The notes under the pieces: generated by a model
The model's database searches: none
What the model was told of the DNA's origin: nothing
What the model saw: the letters and a program-made list of their open reading frames with translations, nothing else
Virus record (IMG/VR): IMGVR_UViG_3300028610_002211
Location: 40,306-104,305 of that record
DNA length: 64,000 bases
Direction: 5' to 3' (one strand)
From: a virus
Part shown: in pieces, positions 27,617 to 36,728 of the stretch
How the letters are laid out: each line of letters begins with the position of its first letter
How positions within the stretch are numbered: the first letter of the stretch is position 1
Program-made: the position numbers and the translations under genes

Positions 27617-27916
27617 ATGAGCAGTGGAGTATCAAGAGTAGCGGTAGGTTCTATCAAAGGGACAGGCGCGGATTTGAACGTGAGAACGGTAACGTTCAAA
27701 CCAAAGGTTGTTGAATTGCTCAACATTGGCGGGCTTGCGACCGGAAAATGGGTCAAAGGTATGGCCGATGATAGCGCGCTCAAAGCGGTCACGGCCGGGA
27801 CCATATCATTGGTCACTTCGGACGGTATCACCCCGTTGTCAGACGGCTTCACAATCGGCGCAGACACTGATCTGAATGTCGATGGTGAGTTGATCCGTTA
27901 CGTGGCATACGAGTAA
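27617..27916 (+). CDS. Small structural protein, possible head decoration (99 aa)
   Basis: AAGGAAGG Shine-Dalgarno; start at MSSGVSRVAVG. Beta-rich, Gly/Ala/Thr-rich, with the segment GFTIGADTDLNVDGELIRYVAYE seen at the C-terminus of small phage virion proteins. The position just upstream of terL fits a decoration or accessory head protein. Function not proven. Confidence 0.55.
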   Translation: MSSGVSRVAVGSIKGTGADLNVRTVTFKPKVVELLNIGGLATGKWVKGMADDSALKAVTAGTISLVTSDGITPLSDGFTIGADTDLNVDGELIRYVAYE

Positions 27917-27943
27917 AAACCGGTTCGCGAAAGGCGGTGAGAA

Positions 27944-28309
27944 ATGCCTATATCTATCGACAAAACGCCGAATTATGTTTTGTACAGAGAGGGCCTTGCG
28001 GCGGTTGATGCTGTCTTTGACAAAATCGACAAGGGCATTCACACGAGCCACTATCAAACGGCGCTGATTCAAGTTGTGCCAACCGCAACAGCTAACCCAA
28101 CTGTTGAAGTTCGTTGGTGGTCGGCAGGTGCAAGCTTGTTTGTAAAAGAACATACCGCGATCGTTAAAGCGGGGATTGGTGCTGGTATTCCGTATGAATT
28201 CACGGTCTCTTGTCACGGGCGGATCATGATGGTAGCTGTCAATGTTCTTGCGGCCGGTTCGGCGAAAATCTACGTTTGCGGATCTGAATTCTTACCAAAC
28301 ACCTATTAA
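27944..28309 (+). CDS. Small beta-rich virion-type protein (121 aa)
   Basis: AAAGGCGG Shine-Dalgarno. Strands dominate (TALIQVVPTATANPTVEVRWWSAGASLFVKEH ... RIMMVAVNVLAAGSAKIYVCGSEF). Paired with the preceding gene and followed directly by terL. Probably a structural or accessory capsid protein. Confidence 0.5.
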   Translation: MPISIDKTPNYVLYREGLAAVDAVFDKIDKGIHTSHYQTALIQVVPTATANPTVEVRWWSAGASLFVKEHTAIVKAGIGAGIPYEFTVSCHGRIMMVAVNVLAAGSAKIYVCGSEFLPNTY

Positions 28310-28315
28310 CAAAAA

Positions 28316-29824
28316 ATGTTGTTATTAGACTCCACAACTTCGTTGGATCAAGGTAGGTCTGACGAGAGTTTACCAGTCGTTGGAAAAAAGCGTTTAAAGA
28401 GGGCTGAAAAATCGGAATTGATCGAGATTTATGAACAATCGATCACGACTGAAAACGCTTGGTTGAAAAAACAAATAGTTGATAATGATCGGATTGACTT
28501 ACTTGCAACCGAGATTTTGGGATATGAAGTAAAACCTTTACATCTTGCTTTGTTACAATTTCAGTTTTTACATCCCGAAAATTTACAATTGGTATACAGA
28601 GGCAGCGGCAAAAGCACGATGTGTACCGTTACAAAAGCGATTCACTTGTTGTTGAAAAACTCAAATCTTAGAATCTTAATCGCTTCAAAAACTACCACTA
28701 ACGCAATGGCGTTTTTAAAAGAAATTAAAACCCATTTTGCACAAAATGAAAAACTGACTGAAGTTTTTGGCCCGTATTATGACCAAAAACTTACAACAAA
28801 ATGGGATGAAAAAGAGATCGAAGTTTTACCTAGAACTAAATTTACAAAAGAAGCTTCTGTAACGTGTGTTGGCGTTGATGGTACAATTGTTTCTAAACAT
28901 TATGACGTGTTGATCTCCGACGACTTGGTTGACGAATCGAATTCACGAACCGATCATATGAGAAGAAAAACACAGACGTTTTATTATCAGACATTAGAAC
29001 CAACTTTAGAGGCGCCCGATCCTTCAGTCCCTCATAGAGGCGAACACCATAAACAAGGGACACGTTTTCACTATGATGATCTTTATGGTCATCTTATAGC
29101 AAACGAGCTTAAAAACCATCACCAAATTATTAAAGCTTTAAACGAAAAAGGCCAAAGTCCGTGGCCAGAAAAACACCCACCGGAGTGGTTTTTAGAAAAG
29201 CTTAAAAAATCCGGTTTGATAATTTTCGGGGCGCAATACCTTTGCGATACCGAAGCGATGAAAGGCAAGGTTTTTCAATATGATGATTGTCAAGTAATCG
29301 AAGACGAAGAAATACCGAAAGAATTACAAATTTATATGGGTATTGATTTGGCGATTGGCGAAAAAGAAGAACATGATAATTTTGTAATTGTGGTTATTGG
29401 TATTGATACAAACTATAACTATTATATCTTGGATTTCTATGAAGGTAAAATCAGATTTAGCGTTCAAACGAAAAAAATCAGAAAGTATTATAAAAAATGG
29501 GATCCAATAAAAACACTTATTGAAACAAATGCCTATCAAGATGCGCAATACCAAAATTTAAAAGACGAAGATAAAACACTTAGGATAAAACCGAAAAAAC
29601 AAACGAAAGACAAAATAACACGGGCTTGGAAACGATCGGCCGATTTCGACGATAAACGCGTATTTTTCAAGAAAACTGGGAAATCACACATTGCAGTTGA
29701 AAGACTTGTGCTTTTCCCAGATGCAAAGGGTTCAAGAGATTTTTTTGATGCATTAGATCTTGCATTTAAAGCGGCAAACACCAAAAAGAAAAGACGCAGA
29801 CCCAAAGAACCGAGTTTAATTTAA
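28316..29824 (+). CDS. terL: Terminase large subunit
   Basis: DNA-packaging motor, 502 aa, of usual size. Walker A YRGSGKST (residues ~94-101), Walker B YDVLISDDLVDESN (~197-210), and the RNase H-like nuclease domain beginning YMGIDLAIGEKEEHDN (~341-356), whose Asp residues bind metal. It cuts and translocates the genome into the prohead through the portal encoded next. The start ATG follows only AACAAAAA, so translation may be weak, as is usual for a protein needed in few copies. Confidence 0.93.
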   Translation: MLLLDSTTSLDQGRSDESLPVVGKKRLKRAEKSELIEIYEQSITTENAWLKKQIVDNDRIDLLATEILGYEVKPLHLALLQFQFLHPENLQLVYRGSGKSTMCTVTKAIHLLLKNSNLRILIASKTTTNAMAFLKEIKTHFAQNEKLTEVFGPYYDQKLTTKWDEKEIEVLPRTKFTKEASVTCVGVDGTIVSKHYDVLISDDLVDESNSRTDHMRRKTQTFYYQTLEPTLEAPDPSVPHRGEHHKQGTRFHYDDLYGHLIANELKNHHQIIKALNEKGQSPWPEKHPPEWFLEKLKKSGLIIFGAQYLCDTEAMKGKVFQYDDCQVIEDEEIPKELQIYMGIDLAIGEKEEHDNFVIVVIGIDTNYNYYILDFYEGKIRFSVQTKKIRKYYKKWDPIKTLIETNAYQDAQYQNLKDEDKTLRIKPKKQTKDKITRAWKRSADFDDKRVFFKKTGKSHIAVERLVLFPDAKGSRDFFDALDLAFKAANTKKKRRRPKEPSLI

Positions 29825-29833
29825 GGTGAAAAA

Positions 29834-31636
29834 ATGGAAAAGAATACAACAAAGAAGACAGAAGAAACAAGCGATCGAACGGTTGATAGTAACGAAGTAA
29901 ACAAAAGCGCATTAAGAGCAATTAGAGCTCGTGTTGTCGAAGTGAGAAAGTCGACCAATGATGTTAAAGATGGTAAATCGAAAAAAGCAGACGATGATCC
30001 ACTTTATCAATTGGGCGAAAGTGGCAGAATTCTGGAAATGCCTTTTGACGCGCTTAGTTTAACCTTGTTGCTTGAACATAGTGGCGAATTGTCTCAATGT
30101 ATTGAGGCAATGGAGATCAATATTGAAAGTTTTGGCCACAGGTTTATTCCCAGAACGAAAAACAATCTTGATGTTAAATTACCCGATTCACTCAAAGAAG
30201 AAATGAAAAAAGAGCGCGTTCGTCTTGAAAACTTTTTTGCAAATTGCACGTTTGAGTCTTTTGTCAATTTTAGACGAAGGCGGAGAAAAGATCTTGAATC
30301 GACTGGAAATTGTTTTTTTGAAGTTGTGCGCGGCGCTTCTGGCGACATACAGAGTTTTGTACATATACCGGCTTATCAAGTTCGACTTGGTAGACAAGAT
30401 AAAGATTTAGTAAAAACTATAAGGCCAGCTTATCAATTGCAATTAGATGGTTCTGTTGAAATTGTGAAGTTGACAGAATGGAGAAGGTTTAGAACATATG
30501 TTCAATCGAGATTATCAAGGCGCCAGAATTTAGACATTATACCGGGCGATCGGATTCGATGGTTTAAAGAATTTGGTGATGAAAGGGTTTACGAGGCTGA
30601 AACCGGTCATCCACAAAGCGAAGTGGACGAAACAATTCCGTGGGAAAAACAAGCAAACGAAATGATCCATGTTGATTTATACTCGGCCAGAAGTCCGTAT
30701 GGTTTACCGCGTTACATTGGAAATTTGCTTTCAATTTTTGGAGATCGAGCGGCCGAAGAAATCAACTATGTCACTTTCAAAAACAACAATATACCTTCGA
30801 TGGTTATTTTATGCTCAAATGGACAATTGACGCAAGGTTCAGTTGAAAGAATCGAAAGTTTTGTTGAAAGCCAAGTTCAAGGATCTGATAACTACAGCAA
30901 ATTTTTGATCGTCGAAGCTGAGGGTGATTTAGAAGGTGAAGACGGGAATCAAATAAAACTCGAAATCAAACCGTTAACTGAAGATCAACATACAGACGCG
31001 TTGTTTCAAACTTATTCGAAAAATAGCAAAGATAATGTTCGGCGCTCTTTCCGTTTACCTCCAATTTTGGTTGGTCATACTGCGGATTATAACAAAGCAA
31101 CAGCGGATACAAGTAGACGGCTAGCAGATGAACAGATTTTTGCGCCCGAGCGCGACGAATTTGACACGTTGATGAACCGGCTGATTTTTCCAGTGTTGGG
31201 GATCCTTTATCACAAATACAAGTCAAATTCACCAAACACAACCGATAATGAACAGCTTGTTAAAATGCTTGCTACTTCAGAAAAGACGGGCGGTATGACC
31301 CCGTTTATTGCACGGTTTATATTAGAAGGTATTTTGGGCCAAGATTTACCACCTTTCACGGAAAAATTCGATCAACATATGCCGTTTTCTTTGTTAATGG
31401 CCGAAGCTGTAAAAAACAAAGCCGATCCGACCGAACCCGGGCAACAAGTAACCGCGATCAAAAGCGACGGTACGGTTGACGGTGACGTTTTGATAACGCT
31501 TTTAAAAAAGGTTTTGGGCCCGAAGGATCCGTTAATTGAGCATTTAACATCTCTTCAATCTGAAATTGAAAAACAGTGGTCCGCTGATTTAGATGAAGAT
31601 CACGATCACGACGAAGAAGACGAAGACAACGAATAA
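29834..31636 (+). CDS. Portal protein (PBSX/SPP1-like, 600 aa)
   Basis: Dodecameric portal at the unique capsid vertex. Motifs in order: a head-proximal region LEHSGELSQCIEAMEINIESFGH, VHIPAYQVRLGRQ, WFKEFGDERVYEAETG, MIHVDLYSARSPYGLPRYIG, EINYVTFKNNNIPSMVIL and SFRLPPILVGHTADYNKATAD, all typical of the phage portal family with an NNxxP turn. The C-terminus is strongly acidic (DEDHDHDEEDEDNE). AAGGTG Shine-Dalgarno. Confidence 0.93.
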   Translation: MEKNTTKKTEETSDRTVDSNEVNKSALRAIRARVVEVRKSTNDVKDGKSKKADDDPLYQLGESGRILEMPFDALSLTLLLEHSGELSQCIEAMEINIESFGHRFIPRTKNNLDVKLPDSLKEEMKKERVRLENFFANCTFESFVNFRRRRRKDLESTGNCFFEVVRGASGDIQSFVHIPAYQVRLGRQDKDLVKTIRPAYQLQLDGSVEIVKLTEWRRFRTYVQSRLSRRQNLDIIPGDRIRWFKEFGDERVYEAETGHPQSEVDETIPWEKQANEMIHVDLYSARSPYGLPRYIGNLLSIFGDRAAEEINYVTFKNNNIPSMVILCSNGQLTQGSVERIESFVESQVQGSDNYSKFLIVEAEGDLEGEDGNQIKLEIKPLTEDQHTDALFQTYSKNSKDNVRRSFRLPPILVGHTADYNKATADTSRRLADEQIFAPERDEFDTLMNRLIFPVLGILYHKYKSNSPNTTDNEQLVKMLATSEKTGGMTPFIARFILEGILGQDLPPFTEKFDQHMPFSLLMAEAVKNKADPTEPGQQVTAIKSDGTVDGDVLITLLKKVLGPKDPLIEHLTSLQSEIEKQWSADLDEDHDHDEEDEDNE

Positions 31637-33506
31637 ATTGACGGCGCTTCAAACATATACGCGCTTGGTAAAAGTCGATTCTGTTATTGCCAAGGTCGCG
31701 AAAATTTCAGAAGTCACCCAAATTGGGCGCGGTGAAAAACGAACCCGTTCTTTTATGCAGAGCGCTTGGCAGAAAAGAGCCAAAGAAGCCACTGAAAAAG
31801 CTATTCAACTTGCCAAAAAATTAGAGAAACCTGAAAAAATTGCGGCGGCAATTGACGCAATAATGGAGCAATGGAAAACAGATGTTTTACCAGTATTTAT
31901 ATCCGAGTTTTCGCTTGCCTATCGTTTGGGGCGTGAAGTCGGTTACAAAAAAGCAACAAGGCAGATCAAAGGTTCGCTTCGTTACGGATTGCCAAAAGAA
32001 ACACCCGTTACAAAAGCAAAGGCGCCGGTTGAGTTATTACCATCCTTTGACATTATCGATCGAGAAAATTTAAAGGCGCTCACTAATCACCAAGTTTTTT
32101 GGATCGGCGATTTTTACAAAAAAGGCGTTTCCCAACAAATAGCGGCAACAACCAAAGATGTGATGGCAAGGTGGGGTGAAGGCGCTACAATTGCCGGGCG
32201 CCGGATGGGGCAGAAAATCAGTGAAAATTTTGCCCATGTTCGTTTACCAAGCGGTTTTGTGGGGACTCCAAAACAATATTTCAGCGGGTTGACAGCAAAC
32301 GCTTTCACTGTGGGCCGTGTTCACGGTCAAATGCGTTCTTTTGCTGAGATAGGTATCAAGACTTATACAATCAGTAACCCGGTCGATAAGCGCACCTGTA
32401 AACGTTGTGCTCACTTAAACGATAAACGCTTCACTACAAAACAAGGTGTTGACGCTATGCACGCGGAACTTTCGGCAAAGTCGAAAGCCGGTGTTAAAGC
32501 GGTTCACCCTTGGCTTTCGTTGGGTGAAATTCAAAAAATTTCACCAAAGCCAGGTTTTGTTGGGGGTGCGGCGGGCGTCAAAGATGCAAAGGCTTTGTCC
32601 GAAGCCGGGCAAGCTTTGCCGCCATTTCACTTTAAATGCCGTTGTACGGTCGATATAGCGATCGACTCGATGTCATACAGTAATCTAGTACCGTTAACAC
32701 CACCGACCGCTAGGAAGCCTTCTAGACCCCTTGAGCTTAAACCACCAAAAGCGAGAATCGCAACATTGAGAGATCGGATCGGCCAACTATTGCGAACTTC
32801 GATAATTCGCAAAACATCTTTTACCCATGTTGAAGGTGAAAAGTTTGCGTTTTTAGAAATGCAATCGATACAACCGGGGGGCAAAAAAGCAATAACTGCT
32901 CTTTGGAAAACAGCGGGAACTGAAAAAGCCGAATCTTCGTTTTATCGTTTAGATCGAGAATTGGGTGGAAAAACAATTGTCCCGCCAACAATAGCCAGGG
33001 ATCCCGGCTTGGGATCTGGTGTTGGTACACTTCAACATTTTGAAAAACGTTGGAAGGTTACCGATAAAATTACAGACGCCCAGAAACAAAGAATTCGTTT
33101 ACTAGATTTTGTTTCTGGTAACAGCCAAAGAAGAAAAGGGAATATCTTAAAAACTGGCGCTGGTATAGCTGTTGTGAATAACGACGGTGGTTTTAAATCG
33201 GTAACTCCAAAAAAATATTACTACCCAACTTCGGATAAATTGAAAGATTTGAGCGCAACCGATGTAAAAAAATTGAAGAAAATCGGTTTGAAAAGAATTG
33301 CCGAAATCTTAGAACAAGAGGGCATTTCTAAAAAAGCCGCAAGATTAACACTTTTACGGGCGAAATTGGTAATCGATAAGCCCAAACTTTTAACCAAAAA
33401 GAAGACAAAAACCCTTTGGAATGACCTAGAAAACAACCCCAAAAAACACTTAAAGTCTAAAGATGTTAAGAAGATAGATACCATTTTAGATACAATTTAC
33501 AAGTAG
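31593..33506 (+). CDS. MuF-like minor head protein with C-terminal kinase-like domain (up to 637 aa)
   Basis: The start is uncertain: ATG 31593 inside the portal gene, or TTG 31638 just after its stop. Residues ~40-360 match Mu gpF/SPP1 gp7-type head morphogenesis proteins, with the zinc cluster TCKRCAHLND (~268) and FHFKCRC (~345) and GxxG-rich linkers. After a Pro-rich hinge, residues ~425-540 look like a GASK/PI3K-like kinase: AESSFYRLDRELGGKTIVPPT, RIRLLDFVSGNSQRRKGNIL and AVVNNDGGF. The usual GNxDRHxGN catalytic Asp is Gln here, so it may be a pseudokinase or a changed enzyme. The remaining ~100 residues are helical and basic. Confidence 0.8.
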   Translation: MKITITTKKTKTTNKLTALQTYTRLVKVDSVIAKVAKISEVTQIGRGEKRTRSFMQSAWQKRAKEATEKAIQLAKKLEKPEKIAAAIDAIMEQWKTDVLPVFISEFSLAYRLGREVGYKKATRQIKGSLRYGLPKETPVTKAKAPVELLPSFDIIDRENLKALTNHQVFWIGDFYKKGVSQQIAATTKDVMARWGEGATIAGRRMGQKISENFAHVRLPSGFVGTPKQYFSGLTANAFTVGRVHGQMRSFAEIGIKTYTISNPVDKRTCKRCAHLNDKRFTTKQGVDAMHAELSAKSKAGVKAVHPWLSLGEIQKISPKPGFVGGAAGVKDAKALSEAGQALPPFHFKCRCTVDIAIDSMSYSNLVPLTPPTARKPSRPLELKPPKARIATLRDRIGQLLRTSIIRKTSFTHVEGEKFAFLEMQSIQPGGKKAITALWKTAGTEKAESSFYRLDRELGGKTIVPPTIARDPGLGSGVGTLQHFEKRWKVTDKITDAQKQRIRLLDFVSGNSQRRKGNILKTGAGIAVVNNDGGFKSVTPKKYYYPTSDKLKDLSATDVKKLKKIGLKRIAEILEQEGISKKAARLTLLRAKLVIDKPKLLTKKKTKTLWNDLENNPKKHLKSKDVKKIDTILDTIYK

Positions 33507-33595
33507 CAGAATAGATCTATTTTACAGGCTTCTTTTCATTTCTCACAACTTTTATACTAATATCTAAATTAGAGTGTATTTTTCGAGGTTGAAAC

Positions 33596-34120
33596 ATGCC
33601 ACGTAGAGCGATGACAGCACAAAAATACGAACAATTAAAAGCTGAAAAACAGATCATTCCGGTTGAAAGTGATGAACCGAAAGAGCCGGTTGCAATCGCC
33701 AAAAATACAGAAGAAGCGGTTTCAGTAATTAAGGCATATGTCAAACTTGTAAAGTTAGCAAAAGAAGAACAAAAAGTTACCGGCGTTGTTTTAGAGCCGA
33801 ATGTTTTTGACACGCAAAAAACGACTATTAGTGATGAAGTAATCCGAAAAGCGGCACATGGCTTTTTAGCTGGCTTCAATATAACAACCAAACTTGGTGT
33901 CCAACATAAAGATTTCAAAAAACCGTTTGAACTTTGCGAATCATATATTGCGCCGATCGATTTTGCGTTAGGTGATAAAACGATCAAAAAAGGATCATGG
34001 GTTGTAATCCTAAAAATTCTAAGCAAGAAAATTTGGGACAGGATTAAAAAGGGCGAAATCACCGGTTTTTCAATCGGCGGAAAAGCCAAAATCAAAAAAC
34101 TCAAAAAAGAGGCTGCATAA
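33596..34120 (+). CDS. XkdF-like prohead protease (174 aa)
   Basis: VTGVVLEPNVFDTQKTTISDEVIRKAAHGFL, LGVQHKDFKKPFELCESYIAP, GSWVVILKI and IKKGEITGFSIGG follow the XkdF putative serine protease pattern; His of QHKD and Ser of GFSIGG are the candidate catalytic pair. It would cleave scaffold and capsid during maturation. The usual C-terminal EVxSLVDRPAN segment is split off into the next gene. A degenerate promoter-family motif (ATATCTAAATTAGAGTGT) is just upstream at 33560. Confidence 0.75.
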   Translation: MPRRAMTAQKYEQLKAEKQIIPVESDEPKEPVAIAKNTEEAVSVIKAYVKLVKLAKEEQKVTGVVLEPNVFDTQKTTISDEVIRKAAHGFLAGFNITTKLGVQHKDFKKPFELCESYIAPIDFALGDKTIKKGSWVVILKILSKKIWDRIKKGEITGFSIGGKAKIKKLKKEAA

Positions 34121-34121
34121 A

Positions 34122-35033
34122 ATGACCGAAGAAGTGGCTTTAGAAAAGGCGGAAAGTGTTGGTGTTGAACATGAATACACCGATTTGGAAGTTAACGAAA
34201 TTTCAGTGGTAGATAGGCCAGCAAATCAAAAAGAATTTGCTGTAATCAAATGCGTTGGAAACAGCGCAACACAAAAAGGAGTGGAACCAATGGCCGATCA
34301 AGTAGCGAAATCTACAGAAGAGGCTGCTAATGTCGAAGTGGTTCCTGTCGAAGTGGCCAAGAACGATGATGACTCGGCCATGGAGCAGGCGCTTGAAAAC
34401 CTCGACACTATTTCGAAATCGATTGCGGGGTTAGCCGCTCAAGTCGAAGACGAAGAAGGCGGCAAAACCGAAACCGAAACAGAGGCGGAAAAGGCCGCCA
34501 AAAAAGAAACACCGGCAACGATCTTTGCCAACGCGTTGAAGGCAACCGGCGTTAAAGGCGAAGCGCTCAAAACCGCGCTCAAAAAGTACGAAAAAGTTTG
34601 TGCTTGTGGTTCGGCGACGGTTCAAAAGACCGAAACCAAAACCGAAACCGAAGGCGCCGAAACCGAAACCGAAGGGGACAACGATTTCATGGGGAATCTT
34701 GCGGCGGCGGTTACTAAAGCCAAGGTGTTGACCCCGAAACGGCTTGCGGCGTTAAAAGCGTTGCAAGAACAGTTGGCCAAGATGATCGGTGAAATGGAAG
34801 GAATCCCTCATTCCAAATCACCGAAAACCAAGGTTCCGAAAAACGCAAGTTTCGGCGCAAGCGGTCTAAGCACGATCACAAAAAGCTTCGAAACCATATC
34901 GACGGCGCTGAAAACGCTAACTGGTCGAATCGAACAGATCGAAAACACCCGTCAAGGATCGAAAAGCCTTGGCGAAAGCGGCACTGTAACAACAAAAAAG
35001 GCGGATAAAGATCTTTGGGACAACGTTCTGTAA
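34122..35033 (+). CDS. Protease C-terminal segment fused to scaffold (303 aa)
   Basis: Residues 20-43 (TDLEVNEISVVDRPANQKEFAVIK) are the piece normally at the C-terminus of XkdF-type proteases. The remainder is a long, charged, Thr/Glu-rich and helical protein typical of scaffolds (ETETEAEKAAKKETP; KTETKTETEGAETETEG; LKALQEQLAKMIGEME). It lies between protease and capsid genes, where scaffolds are usually encoded. An internal start at 34290 would release the scaffold alone. Confidence 0.7.
   Translation: MTEEVALEKAESVGVEHEYTDLEVNEISVVDRPANQKEFAVIKCVGNSATQKGVEPMADQVAKSTEEAANVEVVPVEVAKNDDDSAMEQALENLDTISKSIAGLAAQVEDEEGGKTETETEAEKAAKKETPATIFANALKATGVKGEALKTALKKYEKVCACGSATVQKTETKTETEGAETETEGDNDFMGNLAAAVTKAKVLTPKRLAALKALQEQLAKMIGEMEGIPHSKSPKTKVPKNASFGASGLSTITKSFETISTALKTLTGRIEQIENTRQGSKSLGESGTVTTKKADKDLWDNVL
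34290..35033 (+). CDS. Probable internally initiated scaffold protein (247 aa)
   Basis: In-frame ATG (MADQVAKSTEEAANVEV) preceded at the right distance by AAGGAG (34276-34281) and by ACAGCGCAACACAAA, the conserved leader otherwise found behind the early promoter cassettes. A nested scaffold made from an internal start is known for lambda Nu3 and many other phages. Expected to fill the prohead and be removed by the protease. Confidence 0.6.
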   Translation: MADQVAKSTEEAANVEVVPVEVAKNDDDSAMEQALENLDTISKSIAGLAAQVEDEEGGKTETETEAEKAAKKETPATIFANALKATGVKGEALKTALKKYEKVCACGSATVQKTETKTETEGAETETEGDNDFMGNLAAAVTKAKVLTPKRLAALKALQEQLAKMIGEMEGIPHSKSPKTKVPKNASFGASGLSTITKSFETISTALKTLTGRIEQIENTRQGSKSLGESGTVTTKKADKDLWDNVL

Positions 35034-35079
35034 AAGAATCGTCCTAGACACCTTTTAACGTAATAGGAGAAAACACAAA

Positions 35080-36288
35080 ATGGGCAATATCGTAAATGAG
35101 GAATTAGTGCACGAAGAAGTGCAAAAAGCTATTACCGCCGCTGATGATCTCGCAACGGGTGGTAAACTCAACGCCGCGCAAAGCGATCGTTTCATCGATT
35201 ATGTGATCGATGAAACGGTTTTGAAACAAAACGCGCGGACCGTGCGATTCCGCAACGAAACGCTAAACATCGACAAAATCGGAATCGGCAGACGAGCGGC
35301 CGTTCCAAAGGTCGAAGCAAAGGATCCGGGTGTTCGACGCGGGATCACAACTTCGCAAGTTCCTTTGACCCCTTCAGAGGTGATGGTGCCAATTGAGATC
35401 TCGGATAATTTCCGGGAGTTGAACATCGAAGGCGACAACGTAACGGATACCATCATCCGTTTATTCGCCACCCAACTGGCCAACGATCTCGAAGAACTCT
35501 ATTTGATCGGTGATACGGTCGGTCCGGCAGTGCTCGAAGGTGACATTGTCGACAGCGGTTCAACAACGTTGTACATCAAAGATTCTTATCTGGCGTTGCA
35601 GAACGGTTGGCAAAAACTCGCAGACGGCGGACACCTCGTTGACGCACTCGGTTTGAACATTGGTGCAAGCGTGTTTTCGCAAGCGCTGCGAGCAATGCCG
35701 ACCAAGTTCCGCAGAAACAGAAAAAATCTACGCTTCTTCATGAGCCCGGATCTGGCTCAACTCTACGCTGAAAAGCTTTCGACCCGTGCGACCAAAGGCG
35801 GCGACGATGCAATGGCTGGAATGATTATCACACCTTTCGGTGTGCCGATCGTCGAAGTTCCGTTGTGGGATTTCCAACCAAAACAGGTCGAACATGTCGC
35901 ATTGCCGGGCACAACGGTTGTGGCGCTGAAATACAAGAACATCGTTGATGTTGTTGTGTTGCCTGAAACACTCGACGATACCCCCACAACGCCTTTCATC
36001 TCGGGAACTGATTACACCCTAGATGCGGCGGCCGGGACGATTGCGCGTGACGGTGGGGGTTCTATCGGCGACGGGGACACGGTCAAGGTGACCTACGGGG
36101 CGAGCCCGCAAATAATGCTCACCCACATGAACAACTTCATTGTCGGGATCGGGCGTGATGTTCGGATCGAGAAAGACCGCGACATCTACAAAACGGTCGA
36201 TCAATACGCGATCACGGCGAAAGTAGCGGTCCAAATCGAAGAAGTCGACGCGATCGTGAAGGTGTACAACATTGGCACGGGCGTTTAA
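35080..36288 (+). CDS. Major capsid protein, HK97 fold (402 aa)
   Basis: Helical N-terminal arm, E-loop region (RGITTSQVPLTPSEVMVPIEISDNF), spine helix (TIIRLFATQLANDLEELYLIGD), A-domain with FRRNRKNLRFFMSPDLAQLYAEKL, and C-terminal IGIGRDVRIEKDRDIYKTVDQYAITAKVAVQIEEVDAIVKV. An extra beta insert (residues ~303-345, ISGTDYTLDAAAGTIARDGG) sits late in the sequence. ATAGGAG Shine-Dalgarno. The codon pattern is richer in GC than in neighbouring genes, in line with high expression. Confidence 0.9.
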   Translation: MGNIVNEELVHEEVQKAITAADDLATGGKLNAAQSDRFIDYVIDETVLKQNARTVRFRNETLNIDKIGIGRRAAVPKVEAKDPGVRRGITTSQVPLTPSEVMVPIEISDNFRELNIEGDNVTDTIIRLFATQLANDLEELYLIGDTVGPAVLEGDIVDSGSTTLYIKDSYLALQNGWQKLADGGHLVDALGLNIGASVFSQALRAMPTKFRRNRKNLRFFMSPDLAQLYAEKLSTRATKGGDDAMAGMIITPFGVPIVEVPLWDFQPKQVEHVALPGTTVVALKYKNIVDVVVLPETLDDTPTTPFISGTDYTLDAAAGTIARDGGGSIGDGDTVKVTYGASPQIMLTHMNNFIVGIGRDVRIEKDRDIYKTVDQYAITAKVAVQIEEVDAIVKVYNIGTGV

Positions 36289-36385
36289 GTAACCGGCGCC
36301 ATTGCCAAGCTTTAACAGAAGGATAGATAAACAGAGAAAACAAGCCGCTGATTGATTACAAGGGCGGCGCAAGAAAGGCGAAAAA

Positions 36386-36724
36386 ATGCCAAGGGCAAAA
36401 TGTGTATTAACAAGAGGGCCGAGAACCCACACTGTTAAAAACAGGACATTTAAACGAGGCGAATCGCAAACCCTCACAACCGATCACGAAATCAATTACT
36501 ACAGATCAACCTACGGATTCACGGTCACAATGTTGGAAGGGGACAAGAAGGAAAAGACCGCGAAGAAAACGAAAAAGCGAATCTTCACCGAAGAAGAGTT
36601 GTTTGCGAAGAAAAAAACCAAGTTGGTTACCATGGCTGAAAAACACCAAGTTCTTTTGACCGGTAGGGAAAAGAAACCCGAATTGGTCGAAGCGATTTTA
36701 GCCGCTCAAGACTTCGAGGATTAA
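36386..36724 (+). CDS. Small head protein with C-terminal HeH/SAP-like motif (112 aa)
   Basis: Basic N-terminal beta segment (MPRAKCVLTRGPRTHTVKNRTFKRGESQTLTTDHEINYYRSTYGF), Lys-rich linker, then KTKLVTMAEKHQVLLTGREKKPELVEAILAAQ, which resembles the HeH/LEM or SAP two-helix motif seen in proteins encoded just after the capsid gene. Possible head-completion role. Confidence 0.55.
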   Translation: MPRAKCVLTRGPRTHTVKNRTFKRGESQTLTTDHEINYYRSTYGFTVTMLEGDKKEKTAKKTKKRIFTEEELFAKKKTKLVTMAEKHQVLLTGREKKPELVEAILAAQDFED

Positions 36725-36728
36725 AAAA

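Noticed and set aside
33517-34104. Long minus-strand frame (195 aa) opposite the protease gene
   Set aside because: Opposite a recognised XkdF-like gene; a shadow frame with low-complexity Ser/Phe content.
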